Assembly: GCF_900199725.1 (NCBI RefSeq)
Contig: NZ_LT904904.1
Coordinates: 2,312,549 to 2,376,548 of the forward strand
Reading direction: 5' to 3'
DNA length: 64,000 bases
Source of the DNA: Cytobacillus massiliigabonensis
Lineage (GTDB): Bacteria > Bacillota > Bacilli > Bacillales > Cytobacillaceae
This document shows positions 50,682 through 60,088 of the stretch, one piece after another. Positions within the stretch are counted from its first letter, which is position 1. Each line of letters starts with the position of its first letter. The notes under the pieces were generated by a model that ran no database searches, was not told where the DNA came from, and worked only from the letters and a program-made list of their open reading frames with translations. Position numbers and translations under genes: made by a program.

Positions 50682-51341
50682 ATGCCAAAGGTCAACCATG
50701 AATATGTGATAAGAAAGAAAAACAGCATTATAGAAGCAGCTTTATCAGTGTGTAAAGTTAAGCCTCTATATGAAATTACGATGAAAGATATTATTCATGC
50801 ATCAGGGTTAAGTCAAGGTGGAATCTATCGCTATTATTCAGATTTGGATGAGATACTTGTTGCAGTGATTAATCAATCCAATTCAAATGTAGAATATACT
50901 CAAGAAATTGATGCAATCAACGATAATAGCAATTCACCCAAAGAAACAATAGAAAATCTGTTTACTTTCCTTGGTAAATACATAAAAGAAAACCTACCTA
51001 TAGTTGGTAAAATTCAATTCGAGCTTACTATCATATTTGCGAACAATCCTGAAAGACAGAAGAAAATGTTATCAAGCATTTCTGAAAATGAAAGCGGACA
51101 ATATTTGATCGAGCGGTTATTTAGTACAATTCATGAGGGAATTTCAAATGGGAGTTTTAAGCCAGTAATTTCACCAGAAGACATATTTCCGTTTATTATG
51201 ACTTCTATTGATGGCATTGTAAGAGATGTGGTTTTACAAAAATGTTATGGCATGTTCCATAATGCAGAAAAGCCGCTTGATGAAATTCGTCTATTGGATA
51301 CGCTGTGCAAGTCTGTGTTATTACTCTTAGGTTCTAAATAA
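50682..51341 (+). CDS. TetR-family regulator
   Basis: A 219-residue one-component regulator. The N-terminal helix-turn-helix (about 14-58, YEITMKDIIHASGLSQGGIYRYYSDLDEIL) is typical; the rest is an alpha-helical ligand domain of the YfiR/TetR_C type. I chose the ATG at 50682 behind GGAAGGTGA. It leads an operon with a CPBP protease and an AAA ATPase. Two operators flank its promoter, so it is autoregulated. The inducer is unknown. Confidence 0.85.
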   Translation: MPKVNHEYVIRKKNSIIEAALSVCKVKPLYEITMKDIIHASGLSQGGIYRYYSDLDEILVAVINQSNSNVEYTQEIDAINDNSNSPKETIENLFTFLGKYIKENLPIVGKIQFELTIIFANNPERQKKMLSSISENESGQYLIERLFSTIHEGISNGSFKPVISPEDIFPFIMTSIDGIVRDVVLQKCYGMFHNAEKPLDEIRLLDTLCKSVLLLLGSK

Positions 51342-51355
51342 GGAGAGGGTCACGT

Positions 51356-52126
51356 TTGGGAAAGGGGATAAGAAGGTTTCTAGTTTACACATTTGTTTCC
51401 TCATGGATATTATGGGGCAGTTTAGCCATTTTAACGCAGTTTAATCTGCTCACCTTTGGAACTCCATTTTCGATGATGCTATTTATTTTTGGCGGAGTTA
51501 CTCCAGCCATTTGTGAGCTATGGCTGAAAAAAAGGCATAGTTCAAAAGAAGAATTTCAATCATTTGTAAATAATATAAAAAATCCAAGACATTCATTAGG
51601 AATGTACTTATTTACAATTGGACTTGCGTTTGCAGCTTGTTTTTTGCCGACTCTTTGGAATGGAGCAACTATGGAAAACCCTTTATATTTGGCATTAATT
51701 GAATTTCCAATCATGATTATTGGAGGCGGATTGGAAGAAATCGGCTGGCGTGGCTATTTACAGTCTGCTTTGCAAAAAAGGCGTTCGTCCTTTACTAGTA
51801 CGCTCATTGTTGGATGTATTTGGGCAATCTGGCATCTACCATTATGGTTCGTCGTTGGTTCAAATCAAATGAGTATGAACTTTCTTTGGTTCACTCTTTG
51901 TGCACTGGGATTGTCTTTTCTTCTAACGGTCATTTATTTATCTTCAAATAGCATTTTTCTTTGTATTATTTTTCATGCACTAATCAATTCATTCTGGGAT
52001 GTATATATACCGGTTACGAATATTCCGTCTGGATTATATATACTTTTGTTCGCCCTATTTATTTTTACCGTATATGAATTTCATCAAAAAAGAATTAGTA
52101 CAAAAGGGCATAATTTACGACTTTGA
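51356..52126 (+). CDS. CPBP-family intramembrane protease (Abi/CAAX type)
   Basis: A 256-residue membrane protein with about seven helices and the family motifs EExxxR (GGLEEIGWRGYLQSAL, about 126), FxxxH-like WAIWHLP (about 160) and HxxxN (FHALINSFWD, about 209). Members are glutamic-type intramembrane proteases used in bacteriocin self-immunity or CAAX processing. It starts with TTG at 51356, 14 bp after tetR, and is followed by an ATPase gene. The target is unknown. Confidence 0.85.
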   Translation: MGKGIRRFLVYTFVSSWILWGSLAILTQFNLLTFGTPFSMMLFIFGGVTPAICELWLKKRHSSKEEFQSFVNNIKNPRHSLGMYLFTIGLAFAACFLPTLWNGATMENPLYLALIEFPIMIIGGGLEEIGWRGYLQSALQKRRSSFTSTLIVGCIWAIWHLPLWFVVGSNQMSMNFLWFTLCALGLSFLLTVIYLSSNSIFLCIIFHALINSFWDVYIPVTNIPSGLYILLFALFIFTVYEFHQKRISTKGHNLRL

Positions 52127-52208
52127 TGCCGAAGTTTACAAGCAAGTTTCTGATCATAATTCATTATGTTTCAAAAAATATATTCTAATTGAGGAGGTTT
52201 CTTTCATT

Positions 52209-52937
52209 ATGTTTTTAAAGAGGATTTGCCTTTTACGTGACCAAATCCCATCCTTTAATCAGTATCCGTTTTCAATCCCTTCCATCAGCAGTATCGAAGA
52301 AATTAAGTTGGATCATGCTGTTACTTTTTTTGTTGGTGAAAATGGATCTGGTAAATCGACCTTATTAGAAGCGATTGCTGATAAATGTGATTTTAATACG
52401 GCTGGTGGCGGAAGAAATAACACATATGAAGTGCATGCATCAGGTTCTTCTTTGACAGATTATATCCGTTTATCCTGGATGCCAAAGGTGACAAATGGAT
52501 TTTTCCTGAGAGCGGAATCTTTCTACCATTTTGCCTCTTATTTAGATGAGGTAGATAATACAGGATTTAGGCATTATGGTGGAAAATCTTTACATGAGCA
52601 ATCACATGGGGAATCATTCTTTTCTTTATTTCTAAATCGTTTTAAGGGAAATGCAATATATCTTCTAGATGAGCCTGAAGCAGCACTTTCACCACAAAGA
52701 CAGCTATCGTTCCTGCGCATTATTCATGATTTAACAAGTAATGGAAATGCTCAATTTATTATTGCCAGTCATTCACCTATTCTATTAGGCTATCCGAATG
52801 CAAAAATATTTAGCTTTGATCATGGGGTGATTGCTGAAGTAGCCTATGAAGATACAGATCATTTCCAAATAACAAAATACTTCCTGCAAAACCGAGAAAG
52901 GTTTTTAAAGGAGCTTTTTTTAGAAGAGGGTGAATAA
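52209..52937 (+). CDS. AAA family ATPase (ABC-like)
   Basis: A 242-residue ABC-like ATPase with Walker A VGENGSGKSTLLEA (about 40-53), a signature-like HGESFFSLF and Walker B IYLLDEPEAALSPQRQ, with ASHSPILLG after it. It has no membrane domain. It resembles the small predicted AAA ATPases related to RecF/OLD-type proteins often found near mobile or defence genes. I chose the ATG at 52209 behind GAGGAGG. It lies 82 bp after the CPBP gene and probably belongs to the TetR operon. Role unknown. Confidence 0.8.
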   Translation: MFLKRICLLRDQIPSFNQYPFSIPSISSIEEIKLDHAVTFFVGENGSGKSTLLEAIADKCDFNTAGGGRNNTYEVHASGSSLTDYIRLSWMPKVTNGFFLRAESFYHFASYLDEVDNTGFRHYGGKSLHEQSHGESFFSLFLNRFKGNAIYLLDEPEAALSPQRQLSFLRIIHDLTSNGNAQFIIASHSPILLGYPNAKIFSFDHGVIAEVAYEDTDHFQITKYFLQNRERFLKELFLEEGE

Positions 52938-52983
52938 GGAATCATCATTTATTTGCAGTGAACAAAATTGAAAATTTTTATTA

Positions 52984-53028
52984 GAAGATGGATATTTCCG
53001 AGCTGGAAACATTCATCTTCTTTTTTTG
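52984..53028 (+). terminator. Terminator of the TetR-CPBP-AAA operon
   Basis: GAAGATG and CATCTTC enclose an inner TTTCC/GGAAA pairing, followed by T7. Confidence 0.85.
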
Positions 53029-53103
53029 CATATTTTGTCAAAAACTAATAAAGTTCACAATTTAAGTCGTATTGACAAGTTTAGTAACTACTAATGTGGG
53101 GAA

Positions 53104-53138
53104 ACTGTCTAATAAATTTACCAGGACTGCTAGACAGT
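53104..53138 (+). repeat. Inverted repeat upstream of the nar operon
   Basis: ACTGTCTA (53104-53111) and TAGACAGT (53131-53138) form an 8-bp inverted repeat with a 19-bp spacer, 24 bp before the hemerythrin gene. A TTGACA hexamer lies upstream near 53075. I found no Fnr-type TGTGA-N6-TCACA here. Its role in nar control is inference. Confidence 0.4.
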
Positions 53139-53161
53139 AGTTTGGAAGGAAGGGAAAGCGA

Positions 53162-53587
53162 ATGTCAGGACCAAGTTTAAAAAAACCGGATGCCCATTCA
53201 TCGATCCATGAAGCAGCTTTAAATGAAGCAAAAGAACTGAGGGATATTTTTCAGCGCTGTTTGGAGGATGGGCAAACAGAAAAAGCACTCCAAGTGGCTG
53301 AAGTTATTATTGAACATTGGGAAACGAGAACACTTAAGCATGCAGAATCGGAAGAAGAGGGTTTATACAAAGAGATGGTCATGGAAAATCCTGAATTGAA
53401 TGAATTAGTTGTTCAACTTACACGAGATCATGACATCATGAGGCGAATTGTCCAGCAAATGAAAGAAATGCTGCATAAACAAGAGGTTAATGAGAAGTTC
53501 ACGAAGTTAATGGACGGCGTCATCATTGTTGATGTAATTCATAACGAGGATGAAATGAATAAATTGCTGCCGAATAGCAAACACTAA
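53162..53587 (+). CDS. Hemerythrin-domain protein
   Basis: A 141-residue four-helix protein with the hemerythrin iron ligand pattern: HSSIHEAAL (about 13), IIEHWETRTLKHAESEEEGLY (about 57-77), RDHDIMR (about 97) and VIHNEDEM (about 127). It would hold a di-iron site that binds oxygen or nitric oxide. It is the first gene of the nar cluster, 40 bp before the next ORF, so it could serve NO or oxygen sensing or protection of the iron-sulfur enzymes. AGGAAGGG site before the ATG. Confidence 0.85.
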   Translation: MSGPSLKKPDAHSSIHEAALNEAKELRDIFQRCLEDGQTEKALQVAEVIIEHWETRTLKHAESEEEGLYKEMVMENPELNELVVQLTRDHDIMRRIVQQMKEMLHKQEVNEKFTKLMDGVIIVDVIHNEDEMNKLLPNSKH

Positions 53588-53627
53588 CGCAGGGAAATTA
53601 AGGAAAATAGTAGCAAGGAGGATCTAA

Positions 53628-53939
53628 ATGGGAGAATTCAAACTTCAAAAGGAAGAATCAATACGTATTGCCGCTCCAATTCTATATAGAAGGATGATAG
53701 AAACCTTTGAAAAATATAATATTCATCCATATGATGCCCATGGAACTGTAATCAAAACGCAAGATTGTCTAGAAATTACAATTAGGCATTCAAATAGCTT
53801 TACTGAGATTGCACGAACAGAAATTAGTTTTGAGCAAGCACTCCAGCCTGATGAGAAACTAACTTGCTTCTTCGAACAAGCTGCTGAAAAATGCAAGAAC
53901 CAATTAATTACTGACTATTTTAAAATGATAAAGCTTTAG
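53628..53939 (+). CDS. 103-residue protein of the nar cluster, unknown
   Basis: A small soluble alpha/beta protein (GEFKLQKEESIRIAAPILYR at the start; CLEITIRHSNSFTEIARTEISFEQAL in the middle; two Cys in the last third). AAGGAGGA precedes the ATG. It lies between the hemerythrin and the 98-residue ORF and is in the same transcript as narG. I do not recognise a family. Confidence 0.6.
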   Translation: MGEFKLQKEESIRIAAPILYRRMIETFEKYNIHPYDAHGTVIKTQDCLEITIRHSNSFTEIARTEISFEQALQPDEKLTCFFEQAAEKCKNQLITDYFKMIKL

Positions 53940-53953
53940 AAAGGGCTGATCGC

Positions 53954-54250
53954 GTGTTTTCATTTGAAACAGATGCATTACTTGTAGATGATCGAGAAGA
54001 CCTAATTGCAGTTTTACGCATGAGATTCGGATCCCTATCAGGAGAAATAATCGAGAAAATTTATGAAATAAATGAATATAGCACGTTGCAGCGGCTTATT
54101 CTTGCGGCAGCCAATGCAGCGAATTGGGATGTTTTTGAAGAGGAATTACTGGCTAGTAAAGACTCATTTCGCATTCTGGGAGAAGAATTTAATCCACTAA
54201 GAGATAGCTTAAAAGGAGGAGAAGGCTTAGATGGAGCAAAGACAAAATAA
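53954..54250 (+). CDS. 98-residue protein overlapping narG, DUF4351-like
   Basis: A GTG-start ORF whose end overlaps the narG start by 20 bp. The middle (IAVLRMRFGSLSGEIIEKIYEINEYSTLQRLILAAANAANWDVFEEEL) resembles the short C-terminal domain DUF4351 usually found at the end of Rpn/transposase-like proteins, here standing alone; that similarity is by eye. AAGGG precedes the start. Translation is coupled to narG. The role is unknown. Confidence 0.6.
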   Translation: MFSFETDALLVDDREDLIAVLRMRFGSLSGEIIEKIYEINEYSTLQRLILAAANAANWDVFEEELLASKDSFRILGEEFNPLRDSLKGGEGLDGAKTK

Positions 54251-57200
54251 GCTTATTCAGGCCCTCAGGCATTTGAAGCGCGGGAATCGAATCAATGATG
54301 GCTGGACGGAAGAAAGCCCTCGTCCTCGTAATTCAGAAGATCTCTATAGAAGGCGTTGGCAGTATGATAAAATCGTTCGCTCCACACATGGAGTAAACTG
54401 TACAGGCTCATGCAGCTGGAGAATTCATGTCAAAGATGGAATTATTGCTTACGAAACTCAGCAAACAGATTACCCCTCCACTGGTGAAAACTTTCCAGAT
54501 TATGAACCTAGAGGTTGTCCAAGGGGAGCAAGCTTTTCTTGGTATACGTACAGTCCGACTAGAGTTAAGCATCCATATGTCCGCGGGGACCTTTATGAAT
54601 TGTGGAAGGCTGAGTTGAAATCAGCGGATAATCCTGTCCAGGCATGGGAAAATATTGTAACAAATCCTGACAAACGGAACAAATATGTTAAGGCTCGAGG
54701 AAAAGGCGGCTTTATCAGAGGGAGCTGGAAGGAGCTCTGTCAATTAATTGCTGCTTCTACCATATATACAATCAAAAAATATGGACCTGACCGGATTGTC
54801 GGATTCAGTCCGATCCCCGCTATGTCAATGATAAGTTATTCTGGAGGGACAAGATTTCTCTCTTTAATAGGCGGGACGATTCTAAGTTTTTATGATTGGT
54901 ATGCAGATTTGCCGCCTGCTTCTCCACAAGTATGGGGCGATCAAACGGATGTTCCAGAGAGTGGTGATTGGTATAACACAAAGTATTTCATCATTTGGGG
55001 AACAAATATCCCGCAAACAAGAACACCAGATGCACATTTTATGGTTGAATCCCGCTACAATGGCACGAAAGTTGTCGGAGTGAGTCCAGACTACGCTGAA
55101 TACGATAAATTTGCCGATATTTGGCTGCCAGCAAAGCCTGGTACAGATGGTGCGCTTGCAATGGCGATGACTCATGTGATTTTAAAAGAATTTTATGTTG
55201 ATAAAGAAACGCCGTATTTTATTGATTATGCAAAGCAATATACAGATCTTCCGTTCCTCGTCATTTTAGATAAAAAGGATGGAGGGTTTCGATCCGATCG
55301 ATTCTTAAGAGCTTCCGATATTGAAATGAATCATGAGCTTGGTGAATGGAAAACAGTTGTTTGGGATGAAAAGACGAATCAAATGGTTATTCCTACAGGA
55401 AGCCAAGGTTTTCGCTGGGATAGCGGCAATAAGTGGAATCTAGATTTAAAGAGTGAAGATGGGCAAGAAATTAATCCGAAGCTGAGCTTTCTGAAGGATT
55501 CAGATAAGGTTGCCATGGTTGATTTCCCATATTTCGCTAGAAAGGAAGGCTCAAAGGTTGGACGGGGTGTGCCTGTAAAAGTAATCAAGGACCAGTCTGG
55601 GAATGAACTGATAGTTACAACCGTCTACGATTTAATGATGGCTCATACCGGCATTAATCGCGGGTTAGAGGGGGATTATCCATCCAACTATAACGATCCG
55701 GACAAACCGTATACTCCAGCATGGCAGGAAAGTATTACAGGTGTGAAAAAGGCACATGTTATACAAGTAGCAAGAGAATTTGCTGAAAATGCAGCTCAGA
55801 CAAATGGTAAGTCAATGATTGCGATGGGTGGCGGGACAAATCACTGGTTCCATAGTGATCAAATCTATCGTTCCATTTTAAACCTTGTTTTACTAACAGG
55901 CTCACAAGGTGTGAATGGCGGCGGCTGGGCCCATTATGTTGGACAAGAGAAGGTGCGCCCAATCGAAGGATTTTCCCAAATTGCCTTTGCCAATGATTGG
56001 GTAAAATCACCACGATTTATGAATGGGACATCATTTTTCTATTTTGCAACTGAACAGTTTAGGTATGAATATTTGGCAGACGGCGAGAAAAATGAATGGG
56101 GCGGCAAATACAGCAATATGCATCCAGCTGATTTCAATGCGATGTCCGCAAGGTTAGGCTGGCTCCCGAGTTTTCCGCAATGGACCCAGAACTCACTCGA
56201 TGTGATGAAGGAAGCGCGGGAAAAATATAAAGACGATGAGCAGGCGATTTTTAAAGATATCGCAAAACAAATTTCAGATGGGAAAATTAATTATGCAATC
56301 GAGAATCCAAATGATCAGCGGAATTTCCCTCATATTTTCTTTAACTGGCGCTCCAATTTACTAGGAGACAGCGGGAAAGGGCATGAATACTTTGTTAAGC
56401 ATTTAATTGGTTCAGATGATTCAGTTCTGACAGATACCGAACATTCTTGGCAGCCTGAAAAGATAAATATTGATGAAAAACCGCCAGAAGGAAAAACCGA
56501 TTTATTTATTGCAATGGATTTTCGGATGACAAGCTCAGGGTTATTTTCAGATATCATTTTGCCAGCAGCAACTTGGTACGAAAAATTTGATATAAGTACA
56601 ACAGATCTCCACCCATTTGTGCATCCATTTAATGCTGCAATTTCACCCCCTTGGGAAACGAAGAGTGATTGGGATGCTTTTAGAGAAATAGCGAAGGAAT
56701 TTTCTGAGCTTGCTAAAGAGCATCTTTCTGCACAGGAGGATATAGTGATGGCTCCATTAGCCCATGATACGGTTAATGAAATTGCTCAGCCATTGGGCAA
56801 AGTAAAGGATTGGCGAAATGGAGAAGTGGAAGCGATCCCTGGTAAAACGATGTCCAACTTAAACATCGTCAAACGCGATTATCCAAATGTTTACAATATG
56901 TGGACAACAGTCGGTCCAAATATACGAAACGGTTATGGGACAAAAGGCGTAAAGGTGAATGGAGAGAAGGCATACCAAGAATTGCTTAATCGCCTTGGGG
57001 TTTCCAAGCGTGAAGGTGTGGGAAAAGGTCATCCAGATCTCTATTCTGACAAGCAAGCTATTAACGCTATTCTCCTTATGTCTGGCGCAACAAATGGGAA
57101 AAGGGCGGTTGAAGGCTGGAAGTCCATGGAAGAAAAAACCGGTAAAAAGCTTGGACATATTTCAGAAGCGAGAGAAGAGGAAGATTATACATTAGATGCC

Positions 57201-57914
57201 TTAAGTGTTCAGCCTCGCCAAACCATTTCAACTCCAGTTTGGAGCGGATTAGAAAATGATAATCGGCGCTATTCACCATTTACAGTAAATAAAGAATACA
57301 ATATCCCTTGGCATACATTAACAGGACGCCAAAGTTTTTACATCGATCATGAAGTAATGCTTGATTATGGGGAAGGACTGCCATTATATTTGCCTCCTGT
57401 AAATCTATCTCCATTTTTAAAAGGAGAGAAAGAAGTAGAGAACAAAGGCAAATCATTAACACTCCGCTATATGACACCTCACCAAAAATGGGGCATTCAC
57501 ACGATGTTTACAGACACAAATCAGATGGTTCAGCTTTTCCGCGGATGGCAAGTGGTCTGGCTTAATGAAAAGGATGCTGCTTCAGCAGGTATTAAAGACA
57601 ATGATTGGATAGAGGTTTATAACCGCAATGGAGTAGTTGCAGCAAGAGCCATTCTAACTTACCGGCTTCCACGCGGTGTTGCCTACATGTACCATGCGCA
57701 GGATCGGACTATGGGGGTTCCCGGGAATTCAATTAATAAAAAACGCGGAGGCACCCATAATAGTGTGACACGAATTAATCCGAAATCGACTCATATGATT
57801 GGCGGCTATTCACAGCTAAGTTATGGATTCAACTATTATGGACCGACAGGAAGCAATAGAGATACAATGACCGTGATCCGTCCGTTGAAGGAGGTCGATT
57901 GGCTTGAGAATTAA
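54231..57914 (+). CDS. narG: Respiratory nitrate reductase alpha subunit NarG
   Basis: A 1227-residue molybdenum catalytic subunit facing the cytoplasm. The N-terminal cluster ligands are H53, C57 and C61 (STHGVNCTGSCSW) with the fourth Cys at ERGCPRG-type PRGCPRGASFSW; the Mo-ligand Asp lies in SFYDWYADLPPASPQ near 222. The bis-MGD cofactor regions and the C-terminal fold (GWQVVWLNEKDAASAGIKDNDWIEVYN) are complete. It reduces nitrate to nitrite using electrons from NarI through NarH. It overlaps narH by 11 bp. Confidence 0.97.
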   Translation: MEQRQNKLIQALRHLKRGNRINDGWTEESPRPRNSEDLYRRRWQYDKIVRSTHGVNCTGSCSWRIHVKDGIIAYETQQTDYPSTGENFPDYEPRGCPRGASFSWYTYSPTRVKHPYVRGDLYELWKAELKSADNPVQAWENIVTNPDKRNKYVKARGKGGFIRGSWKELCQLIAASTIYTIKKYGPDRIVGFSPIPAMSMISYSGGTRFLSLIGGTILSFYDWYADLPPASPQVWGDQTDVPESGDWYNTKYFIIWGTNIPQTRTPDAHFMVESRYNGTKVVGVSPDYAEYDKFADIWLPAKPGTDGALAMAMTHVILKEFYVDKETPYFIDYAKQYTDLPFLVILDKKDGGFRSDRFLRASDIEMNHELGEWKTVVWDEKTNQMVIPTGSQGFRWDSGNKWNLDLKSEDGQEINPKLSFLKDSDKVAMVDFPYFARKEGSKVGRGVPVKVIKDQSGNELIVTTVYDLMMAHTGINRGLEGDYPSNYNDPDKPYTPAWQESITGVKKAHVIQVAREFAENAAQTNGKSMIAMGGGTNHWFHSDQIYRSILNLVLLTGSQGVNGGGWAHYVGQEKVRPIEGFSQIAFANDWVKSPRFMNGTSFFYFATEQFRYEYLADGEKNEWGGKYSNMHPADFNAMSARLGWLPSFPQWTQNSLDVMKEAREKYKDDEQAIFKDIAKQISDGKINYAIENPNDQRNFPHIFFNWRSNLLGDSGKGHEYFVKHLIGSDDSVLTDTEHSWQPEKINIDEKPPEGKTDLFIAMDFRMTSSGLFSDIILPAATWYEKFDISTTDLHPFVHPFNAAISPPWETKSDWDAFREIAKEFSELAKEHLSAQEDIVMAPLAHDTVNEIAQPLGKVKDWRNGEVEAIPGKTMSNLNIVKRDYPNVYNMWTTVGPNIRNGYGTKGVKVNGEKAYQELLNRLGVSKREGVGKGHPDLYSDKQAINAILLMSGATNGKRAVEGWKSMEEKTGKKLGHISEAREEEDYTLDALSVQPRQTISTPVWSGLENDNRRYSPFTVNKEYNIPWHTLTGRQSFYIDHEVMLDYGEGLPLYLPPVNLSPFLKGEKEVENKGKSLTLRYMTPHQKWGIHTMFTDTNQMVQLFRGWQVVWLNEKDAASAGIKDNDWIEVYNRNGVVAARAILTYRLPRGVAYMYHAQDRTMGVPGNSINKKRGGTHNSVTRINPKSTHMIGGYSQLSYGFNYYGPTGSNRDTMTVIRPLKEVDWLEN

Positions 57915-59406
57915 AGCTCAAGTAGCGATGGTAATGCACCTGGATAAATGTATTGGCTGCCATACTTGTTCTGTGACATGCAAAAACACATGGACAAACC
58001 GTCCTGGCATGGAATATGTCTGGTATAACAATGTCGAAACCCGCCCTGGTCCAGGCTATCCAAAGGAATGGGAAAATACGGACCGCTATAAAGGCGGATG
58101 GACGCTGAGAAATGGCCAGCTTCATTTACGGGCAGGCGGACCTGTTTCAAAGCTCGCTAATATTTTTTACAATCCAAACATGGCAACAATTGATGACTAT
58201 TATGAGCCATGGACTTATGACTTTGAGCATCTTCATAAAGCTCCGAAGAAGGATAATTTACCAGTTGCACGTCCAAAGTCGATGATTACCGGTAAATATA
58301 TAGATAAGCCAGAATGGGGATCAAATTGGGATGATGACCTTGCAGGCGGCAGTGAAATTGTCCCAATGGATCCGAATGTGCAAAAGCTGCAGGAACATAT
58401 TGCGATGGAATATGAGAAAACATTCATGATGTATTTGCCGCGAATATGCGAGCATTGCTTAAATCCATCCTGTGTTGCCTCCTGTCCATCCGGGGCGCTT
58501 TATAAAAGAGATGAAGACGGGATTGTCCTTGTGGATCAAGAGGCTTGCCGCGGATGGCGTTTCTGTATGAATGGATGCCCGTATCATAAGGTGTATTATA
58601 ATTGGAACACACATAAAGCGGAGAAATGTAATTTCTGTTATCCAAGAACAGAAGCGGGGCTGCCAACAGTTTGTTCCGAAACATGTGTTGGACGGATTCG
58701 TTATATTGGTGTTGTGCTGTATGATGCGGATCGTGTAAAGGAAGCTGCATCAGTTGAAGATCCTAAGGATTTATATGAAGCACAGCTATCTGTTTTCCTT
58801 GATCCAAATGATTCAGATGTGATTGAAAAAGCACGTGAAGCAGGTATTAATGAGAGCTGGATCAAAAGTGCGCAGGATTCACCAATTTATAAAATGGCAA
58901 TGAAGTGGAAGATTGCATTGCCGCTCCATCCAGAATACCGTACACTTCCAATGGTTTGGTATGTACCGCCGCTAAGTCCAATTATGAATCATATTACAAA
59001 TGAGCATGATTTAAGCATGGATGGCTATATTCCTGCGGTAGATGATATGAGAATACCGATGGAATATTTAGCTTCGTTATTATCTGCTGATGATACAACT
59101 GTCATTCGCAGGGTTCTGCTAAAAATGGCTGCGATGCGCGTTCACATGCGAGCGAAAACGGTCGGAGGCATGGATGAAATGAAGACAAGCAAACTGCTTC
59201 AGGAAGCTGGAACAACAATGGAAGAATTAGAGGATATGGCGCGACTTCTCGGGGTAGCAAAATATAATGAACGTTTTGTCATCCCAACAGGAAGACGTGA
59301 AATGGACGTTAACCTACATTATCGTCAAGGGGCTTGCAGTATCGAAGGTTTAGCACCTGCTGAAGGAATGGTTACGTATCCTTATGAAAGAAGTGATCTA
59401 GGATGA
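57904..59406 (+). CDS. narH: Nitrate reductase beta subunit NarH
   Basis: A 500-residue iron-sulfur protein carrying four clusters. Cysteine groups are CIGCHTCSVTCKNTW near the start, CEHCLNPSCVASCPSG (about 184-199), CRGWRFCMNGCPYH (about 215-228; Trp in place of the second Cys, giving the 3Fe-4S cluster) and CNFCYPR. It passes electrons from NarI to NarG. TTG start, overlapping narG by 11 bp. It overlaps narJ by 4 bp. Confidence 0.97.
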   Translation: MRIKAQVAMVMHLDKCIGCHTCSVTCKNTWTNRPGMEYVWYNNVETRPGPGYPKEWENTDRYKGGWTLRNGQLHLRAGGPVSKLANIFYNPNMATIDDYYEPWTYDFEHLHKAPKKDNLPVARPKSMITGKYIDKPEWGSNWDDDLAGGSEIVPMDPNVQKLQEHIAMEYEKTFMMYLPRICEHCLNPSCVASCPSGALYKRDEDGIVLVDQEACRGWRFCMNGCPYHKVYYNWNTHKAEKCNFCYPRTEAGLPTVCSETCVGRIRYIGVVLYDADRVKEAASVEDPKDLYEAQLSVFLDPNDSDVIEKAREAGINESWIKSAQDSPIYKMAMKWKIALPLHPEYRTLPMVWYVPPLSPIMNHITNEHDLSMDGYIPAVDDMRIPMEYLASLLSADDTTVIRRVLLKMAAMRVHMRAKTVGGMDEMKTSKLLQEAGTTMEELEDMARLLGVAKYNERFVIPTGRREMDVNLHYRQGACSIEGLAPAEGMVTYPYERSDLG

Positions 59407-60005
59407 AAGAAGAACTAGCAGAGCTGCTTATTGTCACTGCACGCTTCTTGGATTACCCCGACCGAACATTTTTTGAGGAATGTTCAAATATTGATGTGTA
59501 TTTAAAAAAATACATTTCCTCTGAAGAACTGCAAAAGGAAATGTCTCAGCGATTAATGCCGCTTTTTTCATTAGAATTGAAGGAACTGCAGGAACTTTAT
59601 GTAGAAACCTTTGATTATAAAGAGAAAACAGGATTGTATTTAACAGCCCAAGAATTAGGGGATAGCAGAAGACGCGGGGATGCGTTAATTCGCTTACAAA
59701 GATTAATTGCTGATTTAGGATTTGAAAAGGTAGGTATAGAATTGACGGACTATATTCCGATGCTGATGGAGCTACTTGCTGTAGCTCCTGAAAACGAGGA
59801 AATTCGCCACTTAAAACGGAGACTTGCTTATGCGATCCATCGAATCTTTTCACAGGTTTCAAGCAGCAACCCATATTTTCAAATTTTTGATTCATTAATG
59901 ACCCATGTCTTTGAGGCACCTAGTTCAGAAGAGATTGCTCGATTGCTCAACGAACGGGAGGAAGCCGATTTAGATGAATTGCCTTACCCGATGATCTATC
60001 GTTAA
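59403..60005 (+). CDS. narJ: Nitrate reductase chaperone NarJ
   Basis: A 200-residue all-helical TorD/NarJ-family chaperone. It is needed for Mo cofactor insertion in NarG and is not part of the final enzyme. Typical segments are FLDYPDRTF near the start, LYVETFDYKEKTGLYLTAQELGDSRRRGDALIRL (about 61-94) and the MTHVFEAP-type C-terminus. It starts inside the narH end (ATGA overlap). Confidence 0.92.
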   Translation: MKEELAELLIVTARFLDYPDRTFFEECSNIDVYLKKYISSEELQKEMSQRLMPLFSLELKELQELYVETFDYKEKTGLYLTAQELGDSRRRGDALIRLQRLIADLGFEKVGIELTDYIPMLMELLAVAPENEEIRHLKRRLAYAIHRIFSQVSSSNPYFQIFDSLMTHVFEAPSSEEIARLLNEREEADLDELPYPMIYR

Positions 60006-60088
60006 TTATTTGTTTTCGCATTACAGGGACTTTTAACTGGTAGAAATTGTTAAAATCATACGAATGAAACCTGCTAAGGAGGACAGAC

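Noticed and set aside
51999..52208. An N-terminal extension of the AAA ATPase
   Set aside because: It overlaps the CPBP protease gene in another frame and lacks a ribosome binding site; the ATG at 52209 has GAGGAGG.
53040..53140. An Fnr box before the nar cluster
   Set aside because: The nearest candidates (GTTCACAATTT and AATGTGGGGAAACTG) lack the TGTGA-N6-TCACA symmetry.
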